DNA from: an uncultured Alphaproteobacteria bacterium
GTDB taxonomy: Bacteria; Pseudomonadota; Alphaproteobacteria; RF32; CAG-239
DNA length: 5,711 bases
Assembly: GCA_934271195.1 (NCBI GenBank)
Contig: CAKQRB010000006.1
Location: forward strand, 1-5,711
Reading direction: 5' to 3'
The notes below the pieces were generated by a model. The model saw only the letters and a list, made by a program, of their open reading frames with translations, had not been told where the DNA came from and searched no databases. The position numbers were made by a program, and so were the translations under genes. Positions 1 to 5,660 of the stretch are shown piece by piece. Within the stretch, counting starts at the first letter, position 1, and every line of letters begins with the position of its first letter.

Positions 1-85
1 CAAATTCCCGAGCAAAAGTTTTTCCGGTTGTCATCAGCGCCAGAACAGTCGCTGACAGCATAAGTCTCATGTGTAGCATTTTCAT
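1..85 (-). CDS. 5' end of a secreted protein gene (partial)
   Basis: The first 28 codons of a minus-strand gene run off the left edge. The peptide starts MKMLHMRLM and continues as a hydrophobic core (LMLSATVLALMTTG) followed by KTFA-RE, a good Sec signal peptide with likely cleavage after TFA. The mature protein would therefore be periplasmic, outer-membrane or secreted. The start at 85 is chosen because a purine-rich GAGAAGGGG lies 8 bases upstream and places the charged n-region correctly; in-frame ATGs at codons 3, 6 and 9 are alternatives with no better ribosome site. It is too short for family assignment. It lies downstream of the efflux operon on the same strand but has its own promoter and is separated by a terminator, so it is probably an independent unit. 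An outer-membrane efflux channel is possible but not supported by anything visible. Confidence 0.72.
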   Translation of the reverse strand, partial: MKMLHMRLMLSATVLALMTTGKTFAREF

Positions 86-130
86 TGTCCGGACCCCTTC
101 TCAAAAAATCTGTTCTCAATCCCGTAATAC

Positions 131-225
131 TGTCCGATACTCCGGCCGCCACCGGAATATCAGACAAATTTTTGCATGAAAGTTGCCGATATCAGAAGGA
201 TGAAAAACGACATTTTGGCAACCTT
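131..225 (-). promoter_or_regulatory. Structured 5' leader of the secreted-protein gene (two stem-loops)
   Basis: Between the promoter and the start codon the minus-strand RNA can form two stems. Stem 1 pairs AAGGTTGCC (225-217) with GGCAACTTT (187-179), 9 pairs including one G-U. Stem 2 pairs positions 166-152 with 145-131, 15 pairs around a six-base loop (TGGCGG), including two G-U pairs. On the plus strand those same three positions become C-A mismatches, so the structure is better as minus-strand RNA, as expected for a selected leader. A segment in the loop of stem 1 (TCTGATATCGG) nearly repeats the left arm of stem 2 (TCTGATATTCCGG) and could compete for its right arm. I do not recognise a known riboswitch class. 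It could be a regulatory leader or a plain stability element. Confidence 0.5.
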
Positions 226-237
226 GATACAGCCTTA

Positions 238-266
238 ATTGTACTATAAACGATCCATGGTGTCAA
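238..266 (-). promoter_or_regulatory. Near-consensus sigma70 promoter
   Basis: On the minus strand a perfect -35 TTGACA (266-261) is followed after exactly 17 bases by -10 TACAAT (243-238). Transcription should begin near 230-231, giving a leader of about 145 bases before the start codon at 85. The DNA upstream is AT-rich. This is the best promoter in the window and makes the secreted-protein gene transcriptionally independent of the efflux operon. Confidence 0.75.
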
Positions 267-550
267 TATAAGCTGAGAACCCATACGGATATTTTCGATA
301 AAAAAGCCATTTTTTGGAAAATAAGACTTTGTATTTGCTGAATATTTAATTTTAATGCCAATTGATGAAAAAAATTGAAATTAATGAGCTTTATATAAGA
401 TTTGATGTTACCCGACAAGCGAATCTGCGCATTTTTTTCGCCTCGAAAGAATGTGAGTATTTAACTTAAAATCCCGACATAGCATCTCGGCCTAAAAAAC
501 AAGAAATTGTTAGGCTTGCGAAGAAGGTTTCAAGCTGCAAACACTAAATT
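267..550. other. AT-rich intergenic spacer, no convincing gene
   Basis: No reading frame here has both length and a ribosome site. A 34-codon frame on the plus strand (365-469) lacks a Shine-Dalgarno. There are small local foldbacks: GCCTAA (490-495) with TTAGGC (510-515), and an overlapping alternative GCTTG (514-518) with CAAGC (531-535). Neither has a T-tract that would make it a clear terminator. No tRNA or recognisable housekeeping RNA is seen. Confidence 0.6.
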
Positions 551-553
551 CAG

Positions 554-639
554 AAAAAGACTAATGCTGCGACGGAGATTTCGAGCGACATGTACAAAAA
601 AGTACACGAGCAAGAAATCTCCTAGCATGATTAGCCTTT
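554..639 (-). terminator. Operon terminator formed by a nested imperfect palindrome
   Basis: Directly after the pump stop codon the minus strand reads into a long foldback. The core arms are GGAGATTTC (574-582) and GAAATCTCC (614-622), perfect over 9 pairs. An inner stem TGTAC (591-595) and GTACA (602-606) closes a six-base loop. Outside the core, ATGCT/AGCAT (564-568 with 624-628) or CTAAT/ATTAG (561-565 with 630-634) can pair, and AAAG/CTTT may extend it into the stop codon. On the minus strand the fold is followed by a T-tract (TCTTTTTC, 560-553), which fits intrinsic termination of the efflux message. The fold is much longer than termination needs, so it may also be a dispersed palindromic repeat. 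Confidence 0.65.
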
Positions 640-3600
640 AGCGGGATTTAACAGTGGCTTCTTTGAGGGTTTGGAACAACACATACAATAAAGGAATGAC
701 CAACAAACCGACAAAAGTACCCAATAACATTCCGTAAAATACCGGAACGCCAATGGCAATACGGCTGCTGGCACCGGCGCCCGTCGCCACAATCATCGGC
801 AAAACGCCCAAAATGAAAGTAAAGGCCGTCATCAGTACCGCACGAAACCGTTCTTTAGTTCCGGTCATCGCCGCACGAATGATAGAAGCTCCGCGCTCCT
901 GCTCCTCTTTGGAAAATTCCACAATCAAAATAGCATTCTTACTGGCCAAACCGACAAGCAGAATCAGCCCAAGCTGAGCATAGATACTCAGCGACAATCC
1001 GGTGATAAACAAACCTGCCAGAGCCCCGAGCATTGCCACGGATACCGACGTTAATACCGGTAACGGTGTCAGCCAACTTTCATACTGTGCCACCAGAAAC
1101 AAATAACCAAAGGTAATTGCCAGAACCAAAAGATAGCCAATCTGACCGCCGCTGGCTTTTTCCTGATAACTGATTCCGGACCAGTCATAAGTAAAGCCCT
1201 GCGGCAATCCTTTAGACAATTGTTCCAGAGAAGCCATTGCCTCGCCGGTACTGACGGAATTATTCTGAACCGCCGTAATAGAAGCGCTCGGATACTGGTT
1301 GTAACGGGTAACAACACGCGGAGACAAAACCTTGCGCAGTTTAACCACGCTGCCCAAAGGCACCATTTCGCCGTTTTTATTCTGAACATGCAGATTGCCG
1401 ATACTGTCAATATCTTTACGGAACTTCCAGTCAGCCTGAATCATAACTTTGTTCACCTGCGTGCCAAAGTTCACGTCATTGACATAACTTGAGCCGAGAT
1501 AATTCTGCAATACGGCAAAGATATCCCCGATGGCCACACCCATTGCCTCGGCTTTCTGCCGATCAATATCCAAATAAATATTCGGTGTCTTAGCAGTATA
1601 AGTCGTATAGGCATAAGAAACTTCCGGCGCCTGATTAACCCGTTGCAGCATATTCTGCAAAGCGGCTTCAATCTGCTGGGGATTATCAGTATTAGTGGAC
1701 AACAGACGATAATCCATACCGCCGCTCATGCCAAGCCCCATAATTGCCGGCGGCTCAAACAACTGAACCTCGGCCTGCGGCTTGTTGGCAAGTTTGGCAC
1801 GAATACGATTCAAAATATTGGTAGAATACAACTCATCGCCTTTACGTTCATTCCACGGCCGCAGGGTAATAAAGCCCAGCGCAACGTTTTCACCGGATCC
1901 GCCGATCATACTGACGCCGGCAACAATCATAACGCTGTCAACCCCCTGCTCTTCTTTCATCAGCGGATAAATCTCATCAATAAACTTCTGCGTACGTTCG
2001 CGCGTTGCACCCTCAGGCAGCTGAATATTGACCATGATAACGCCTTGATCTTCATTCGGAATAAACGAAGTCTGACTAATGCTCAACAGCGCATACACCC
2101 CGATAACGATCAGACCGAATAACAACGCGATTACCGAGACCTTACGAGCCACAATTGCAACAATCGCCACATACGTATCTCTGACTTTGTTCAAAGACTT
2201 GTTAAACCAGAACAACGGACCATGCGTAATCTTTTTCAACGGACGCAAAATTGTTGCACACAAAGCTGGAGATAATGTCAGAGCATTCACGGACGAGAAG
2301 AAAACCGAAGTCGAAATCGTCACGGCAAACTGCTGATAAATTCGTCCGGTAATACCGCCCATAAACCCGACCGGAACAAAGATGGCCAGCAACACCAGCG
2401 TTGTGGCAATAACGGCGCTGGAAACCTGTTCCATTGCCTTAATTGTAGCCTCCTTCGGCGTCAGCTTTTCCGTTTCCATCAGATAAAGCACGCGCTCGAC
2501 CACCACAATCGCATCGTCCACCACCAGACCGATGGCCAGTACCAACCCAAACATCGTCAGCATATTAATACTGTATCCCAGAGCCAGCATCACGGCAAAA
2601 GTTGCAAAAATAGACACCGGAATGGTCAGGGTCGGCACAAGTGTAGACCGCCAGTCCTGCAAAAATATATAGCAGACAAACACCACCAGAACAAACGTCA
2701 AAATCAACGTAAAGACAACTTCCTCAATTGACGCCTCAATATACTCCGTAGAGTCATAACCAATCATATAAGTCATGTCTTCGGGAAAACTCTGCGAAAG
2801 CTTCTCAATTTCGGCCTTAACAGCAGCCATTGCTTCAAGAGCATTAGCGCCGGCCAGCTGATTGATTGCAATGGCAACGTTCGGTGCATTATTAAACTTG
2901 GAGGTTGCATGATAACTTTCTTCGCCGACCTCAACACGGGCAATATCTTTCAGGTGCAACAACCCGCCCTGCTCGGCAGTCCGGACAATAATGTTTTTAA
3001 AGTCCTCTACCTCGTTAATACGCCCCAAAGTCTGCAAGGTATAAACCATCTGCTGATGTCCGTCGCCGGGCATTGCGCCGACGCTTCCGAGCGAAGGCTG
3101 ATAGTTCTGGCTTTCAATTGCCGCCGTAACGGCAGAAAGCGGCAAATTCAATGCCGTAATTTTATCAGCATCAAGCCAGACACGCATACTCAGCTTTGAA
3201 GAATAAACATTGACTTCACCCACGCCGTAAACACGCGCCAGATTGTTCTTGATATTGTTTTGCACATAGTCGGCCAGTTCCAGAGTCGAGTGCGTTCCTT
3301 TCGGTGAACCAATAGTAATAAAGCCCAGAATATTGGAAGACCGGCTGCGAACCGTCAAGCCCTGACGGGTCACTTCCGTCGGCAGCTTAGACTGAGCCTG
3401 CTGAATACGGTTTTGCACTTTAACCTGTGCCATATCTCGGTCAACGCCAACCTTAAAAGTAACGGTCAGCTGATAGCTGGAATTCTCAGAAGAAGAACTC
3501 ATATACAACATATCTTCCACACCGTTAATTTCTTCTTCCAGTGGAATACCGATAGTTTTGGCCACAACCTCCGCACTGGCGCCGGGATAAGCCGCCGAAA

Positions 3601-3736
3601 CCACCACTTCCGGCGGCGTAATCTCTGGATAAAGAGCAATCGGCAAAGAGAAAATGGAAATAACGCCCGCCAACGTCAGCACGATGGAAATAACCATCGC
3701 AAAACGCGGACGCTCAATAAAAATTCTGGAAAACAT
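638..3736 (-). CDS. acrB: RND multidrug efflux pump, inner-membrane proton/drug antiporter (AcrB/HAE1 type)
   Basis: This is the energy-coupled subunit of a tripartite pump: a trimer in the inner membrane that captures amphiphilic compounds from periplasm and outer leaflet and passes them to the channel in exchange for protons. The 1032 residues match the family (AcrB is 1049). It starts MFSRIFIERPRFAMVISIVL, the usual first helix (about 10-30). A large porter/docking loop spans about 31-337, helices 2-7 about 338-553, a second large loop about 554-864 and helices 8-12 about 865-1020. The proton relay is intact: D407 and D408 in GLVVDDAIVVVE, K933 in SKNAILIVEF, and by alignment R963 and T970. 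Most of the AcrB phenylalanine trap is replaced (see findings), so substrates may differ. GGAGGTG lies 9 bases before the start, inside the fusion-protein gene. The symbol is family-level only; mexB or ttgB would be equally fair. Confidence 0.95.
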   Translation of the reverse strand: MFSRIFIERPRFAMVISIVLTLAGVISIFSLPIALYPEITPPEVVVSAAYPGASAEVVAKTIGIPLEEEINGVEDMLYMSSSSENSSYQLTVTFKVGVDRDMAQVKVQNRIQQAQSKLPTEVTRQGLTVRSRSSNILGFITIGSPKGTHSTLELADYVQNNIKNNLARVYGVGEVNVYSSKLSMRVWLDADKITALNLPLSAVTAAIESQNYQPSLGSVGAMPGDGHQQMVYTLQTLGRINEVEDFKNIIVRTAEQGGLLHLKDIARVEVGEESYHATSKFNNAPNVAIAINQLAGANALEAMAAVKAEIEKLSQSFPEDMTYMIGYDSTEYIEASIEEVVFTLILTFVLVVFVCYIFLQDWRSTLVPTLTIPVSIFATFAVMLALGYSINMLTMFGLVLAIGLVVDDAIVVVERVLYLMETEKLTPKEATIKAMEQVSSAVIATTLVLLAIFVPVGFMGGITGRIYQQFAVTISTSVFFSSVNALTLSPALCATILRPLKKITHGPLFWFNKSLNKVRDTYVAIVAIVARKVSVIALLFGLIVIGVYALLSISQTSFIPNEDQGVIMVNIQLPEGATRERTQKFIDEIYPLMKEEQGVDSVMIVAGVSMIGGSGENVALGFITLRPWNERKGDELYSTNILNRIRAKLANKPQAEVQLFEPPAIMGLGMSGGMDYRLLSTNTDNPQQIEAALQNMLQRVNQAPEVSYAYTTYTAKTPNIYLDIDRQKAEAMGVAIGDIFAVLQNYLGSSYVNDVNFGTQVNKVMIQADWKFRKDIDSIGNLHVQNKNGEMVPLGSVVKLRKVLSPRVVTRYNQYPSASITAVQNNSVSTGEAMASLEQLSKGLPQGFTYDWSGISYQEKASGGQIGYLLVLAITFGYLFLVAQYESWLTPLPVLTSVSVAMLGALAGLFITGLSLSIYAQLGLILLVGLASKNAILIVEFSKEEQERGASIIRAAMTGTKERFRAVLMTAFTFILGVLPMIVATGAGASSRIAIGVPVFYGMLLGTFVGLLVIPLLYVLFQTLKEATVKSR

Positions 3737-3739
3737 CTG

Positions 3740-4903
3740 TTACTTCACCTCCGCAACGTCAGAAACAAGCTGGGTATTGACTTTCTGTCCTTCGCGAACT
3801 TTTTGCAGCCCTTGAATAATAACTTTGTCGTCAGAGCTCAGACCGTCAAGAACAATTTGCTTGTCCTCATAGACATCACCCAGTTCAACACGCTTCTGTT
3901 CGGCAATGCCGTCTTCGCTTACAGTAAAGACATAATTGCCGTGCTGATCCTGAGCCAAAGCTGCCTGAGGAACCAAAACGGCCAATTGTTGCTGCTTCTC
4001 GCCGATGCGAATATCAACATAGTTCCCCGGAATCAGCAAATCATGATCGTTTTTATACTCGGCATAAACCGCAATCGTCGCCGTTTCCGTATTGACTTCA
4101 TTATCGGCAAAACGGGACTGCAGATTATTAACCAGAACCGTACCGTTAGAAAGAACCAACTCGGTCAACAGCTGATTTGCCTTGCCATCATACATCTGAC
4201 GCATATCAAGCATATCACGGTCCGTCACGGAAAAAGCCACGCGGATCGGATTGGTCTGAACAATGCGCGCCAACGTCTGAGTTGCGGAAGACACATAGTT
4301 TCCTTCCGTAACCAGAGCCTTGCCGATACGGCCGCTGATCGGCGCCTTGATTTCGGTATAGCCTAAATCAATTTTTGCCAGATCAAGATTGGCTTTTGCC
4401 TGGGCAACAGCGGCTTTAGCCTGCAAATAGTTGCTTTCAGCCGTATCCAGAGTTGCTTTGGAAGCATAATTCTGCTTGCTCAGAGAAGACTGTCTCTTAT
4501 AATCGCGTTCGGTTTTTACCAGATTCGCCTCAGCGCTTTCCAGTTCGGCCTGACGCAGTTCCACATTGGCAATATAACGCTCCTGTTCAATCACAAACAA
4601 AATGTCGCCTTCATTAACAAAAGAGCCTTCTTCAAACAAAACTTTTTCAACATAACCGGTAATTTGCGGCATAAGATTAACACTCTTAATCGGCTCAACA
4701 TGACCGATATAAGTTTTTTTCGGAGAGATATCGCGCGTTTCCAGCTGCTGTATCAGGACATAAGGAACCCCGCCGCCCATTGCGCTCATATTTGCCGCCG
4801 GCGGCGTCAGACGACCTTTCAGATACCAGCCTGCCGCACCGCATAACAAAAAGACAACCACTCTTTTTATAATTACTCTGTTCTTCAACTTACCAACTTG
4901 CAT
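3740..4903 (-). CDS. acrA: Periplasmic adaptor (membrane-fusion protein) of the RND efflux pump
   Basis: This protein bridges the RND pump and an outer-membrane channel. The 387 residues fit the AcrA/MexA family. A basic N-terminus (K5, K7, R9, K13, R14) precedes a single hydrophobic segment at about 15-27. Its FLLCG has Leu before Cys rather than the small residue of a lipobox, so it is probably held by an uncleaved anchor rather than lipid, though this is uncertain. Domains in order: first lipoyl half about 75-106 (QITGYVEKVLFEEGSFVNEGD), alpha-hairpin about 107-178, second lipoyl half about 180-216 (IKAPISGRIGKALVTEGNYV), beta-barrel about 218-300, membrane-proximal domain about 301-380. 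The hairpin tip carries R137, L141 and S148, spaced exactly like the AcrA RLS motif that docks TolC. GAGAGG 7 bases upstream, inside the repressor gene, supports the start. It is 4 bases after the repressor and 3 before the pump. Confidence 0.94.
   Translation of the reverse strand: MQVGKLKNRVIIKRVVVFLLCGAAGWYLKGRLTPPAANMSAMGGGVPYVLIQQLETRDISPKKTYIGHVEPIKSVNLMPQITGYVEKVLFEEGSFVNEGDILFVIEQERYIANVELRQAELESAEANLVKTERDYKRQSSLSKQNYASKATLDTAESNYLQAKAAVAQAKANLDLAKIDLGYTEIKAPISGRIGKALVTEGNYVSSATQTLARIVQTNPIRVAFSVTDRDMLDMRQMYDGKANQLLTELVLSNGTVLVNNLQSRFADNEVNTETATIAVYAEYKNDHDLLIPGNYVDIRIGEKQQQLAVLVPQAALAQDQHGNYVFTVSEDGIAEQKRVELGDVYEDKQIVLDGLSSDDKVIIQGLQKVREGQKVNTQLVSDVAEVK
3746..3752 (-). promoter_or_regulatory. 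Strong ribosome binding site of the pump gene
   Basis: GGAGGTG on the minus strand ends 9 bases before the pump ATG (3736) and lies within the last codons of the fusion-protein gene (it spans the codons for AEV). It fixes the start at 3736 and suggests close translational linkage of the two genes. Confidence 0.8.
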
Positions 4904-4907
4904 CTCA

Positions 4908-5528
4908 TTACCTCTCGTTCTTAATGCTCTTTATCAACAAACCCAAACTCTTTCTGACCATTTCGGGAAAACGAACCAGTTCGGAACTGCCGGAAAGCAC
5001 TTCCGATAACATTCCCTGCCATAAAGACACCAAAATCAAAGCCAAATCGTCAACATTTAAATCGGGCTTTATTTCTCCACTTTTTTGAAAAGATGTCAAC
5101 AACTCTTTTAATTCTTTCAGAGGGATATCCCTGATCTCCCTGATGGCATTGCCGACAGTTTTCACAATTCCTTCCGACCATTCCATGTGGAAACGGGCAA
5201 AAAACAAAAAACGGCGATAGTTAGCATCGTCAACCACCATTTTTGCAATTTTCACCTGAACCTCGCACAGGTCTTCCAAATTCTTAACATTTTTTGCAAA
5301 TTCTTTAATCTTATAATGATTATCATAAAAATTCTGCCTGATAACTTCTATCAGCAAATCCGGTTTATTTTTAAAATGCCAATAGACAGCGCCTTTCGTC
5401 AGATTTATTTTTGCGGCAATATCATCAAAAGTCGTTCGCGCATACCCTTTGGTACAAAAAACATCCAATGCCGCCGCAAGAATGGCGTTTCGGGTTTGCT
5501 CAGCTTCTTCTTTCGTCTTTCTTACCAT
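4908..5528 (-). CDS. acrR: TetR/AcrR-family transcriptional repressor of the efflux operon
   Basis: A 206-residue protein, typical of TetR-family repressors (about 190-215). The N-terminus MVRKTKEEAEQTRNAILAAA closely resembles TtgR/AcrR. The DNA-binding domain covers about 10-58, with the helix-turn-helix at about 33-53 (TFDDIAAKINLTKGAVYWHF) followed by KNKPDLL, the usual start of helix 4. Residues 60-206 form the variable, helical ligand-binding and dimer domain, where inducers would be the drugs the pump exports. It is the first gene of the operon, co-directional with its targets, and a palindromic operator overlaps the promoter upstream, so negative autoregulation is inferred. The start at 5528 is supported by AGGTG 5 bases upstream. 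The symbol is family-level; ttgR or mexR-like local repressors play the same role. The C-terminal domain does not reveal the ligand. Confidence 0.92.
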   Translation of the reverse strand: MVRKTKEEAEQTRNAILAAALDVFCTKGYARTTFDDIAAKINLTKGAVYWHFKNKPDLLIEVIRQNFYDNHYKIKEFAKNVKNLEDLCEVQVKIAKMVVDDANYRRFLFFARFHMEWSEGIVKTVGNAIREIRDIPLKELKELLTSFQKSGEIKPDLNVDDLALILVSLWQGMLSEVLSGSSELVRFPEMVRKSLGLLIKSIKNER

Positions 5529-5548
5529 TACATCACCTGAAATTACTC

Positions 5549-5569
5549 ATACATTCAGATTGAATGTAT
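5549..5569. promoter_or_regulatory. Palindromic operator for the TetR-family repressor
   Basis: A perfect inverted repeat with half-sites ATACATTCA and TGAATGTAT separated by GAT, 21 bases in all and 20 bases before the repressor start codon. The ATACATT...AATGTAT outer parts are the same as in the E. coli AcrR operator as I recall it, though the spacing differs. It overlaps the -10 and predicted start of the operon promoter, so bound repressor would block RNA polymerase. Confidence 0.8.
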
Positions 5570-5587
5570 AAAACAAAATTTTATAAA
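5560..5587 (+). promoter_or_regulatory. Possible divergent promoter sharing the operator
   Basis: On the plus strand TTGAAT (5560-5565) and TATAAA (5582-5587) are separated by 16 bases. The -35 lies in the operator, so one repressor dimer could cover both directions. No protein gene follows on the plus strand; the first thing a rightward transcript would meet is the hairpin pair ending in the terminator near 5659. Weak evidence, because AT-rich DNA yields such matches by chance. Confidence 0.25.
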
Positions 5588-5592
5588 ATCAA
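5565..5592 (-). promoter_or_regulatory. Promoter of the efflux operon
   Basis: On the minus strand -35 TTGATT (5592-5587) is followed after 16 bases by -10 TATACA (5570-5565). The predicted start near 5558 lies inside the operator and leaves a leader of about 30 bases before the repressor ATG. The spacing is one base short of ideal, and the surrounding DNA is rich in TATA-like strings, so an alternative -10 is possible. Confidence 0.55.
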
Positions 5593-5608
5593 GCATTTTT
5601 ATAGATAT

Positions 5609-5626
5609 CCCCCAGTAAACTGGGGG
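5609..5626. repeat. GC-rich hairpin without a T-tract (IS200/IS605-end-like)
   Basis: CCCCCAG (5609-5615) pairs with CTGGGGG (5620-5626) around TAAA. Neither strand continues into a T-tract, so it is not a normal intrinsic terminator. Read on the minus strand it is GAGAA, then CCCCCAG, loop TTTA, CTGGGGG, then ATATC. This resembles the subterminal hairpin at the right end of many IS200/IS605-type elements (GAA-CCCC-stem-TTTA-GGGG). Resemblance only: no transposase is visible. Confidence 0.4.
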
Positions 5627-5633
5627 TTCTCAG

Positions 5634-5659
5634 GAAAAGGCACCGAAAGGTGCCTTTTC
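5634..5659. terminator. Bidirectional intrinsic terminator
   Basis: GGCACC and GGTGCC close a GAAA tetraloop (plus strand), extended by AAAA/TTTT and a G-C pair to 11 perfect pairs. On the plus strand the tail is TTTTCTTT; on the minus strand it is TTTTCC. It insulates the efflux operon from the gene to the right. The GAAA loop and better T-tail favour plus-strand use, but the possible minus-strand gene that stops at 5661 suits the other direction. Confidence 0.75.
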
Positions 5660-5660
5660 T

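Noticed and set aside
131..175. Plus-strand reading of the second leader stem as an intrinsic terminator (hairpin then AATTTTT)
   Set aside because: On the plus strand the stem has two C-A mismatches that become G-U on the minus strand, and no plus-strand gene precedes it. The minus-strand leader explanation fits better, though incidental plus-strand termination is possible.
365..469. 34-codon plus-strand frame beginning MKKIEINELYIRF
   Set aside because: No Shine-Dalgarno in front of it, no recognisable family, and a length common by chance in AT-rich spacer.
490..535. Overlapping foldbacks as a small RNA gene
   Set aside because: Stems are short (5-6 pairs) or need a bulge, there is no clear promoter and no T-tract, and nothing matches a known RNA.
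3413..4366. 317-codon open frame on the plus strand, antisense to the adaptor and pump genes
   Set aside because: Its translation is rich in N, R, H and Q with no domain-like pattern, it crosses a junction of two clearly real genes on the other strand, and it has the composition expected of an antisense shadow.
4840..4842. Cysteine at residue 21 of the adaptor as a lipidation site
   Set aside because: The preceding residue is leucine (FLLC), whereas a lipobox needs a small residue there. The segment is better read as an uncleaved signal anchor.
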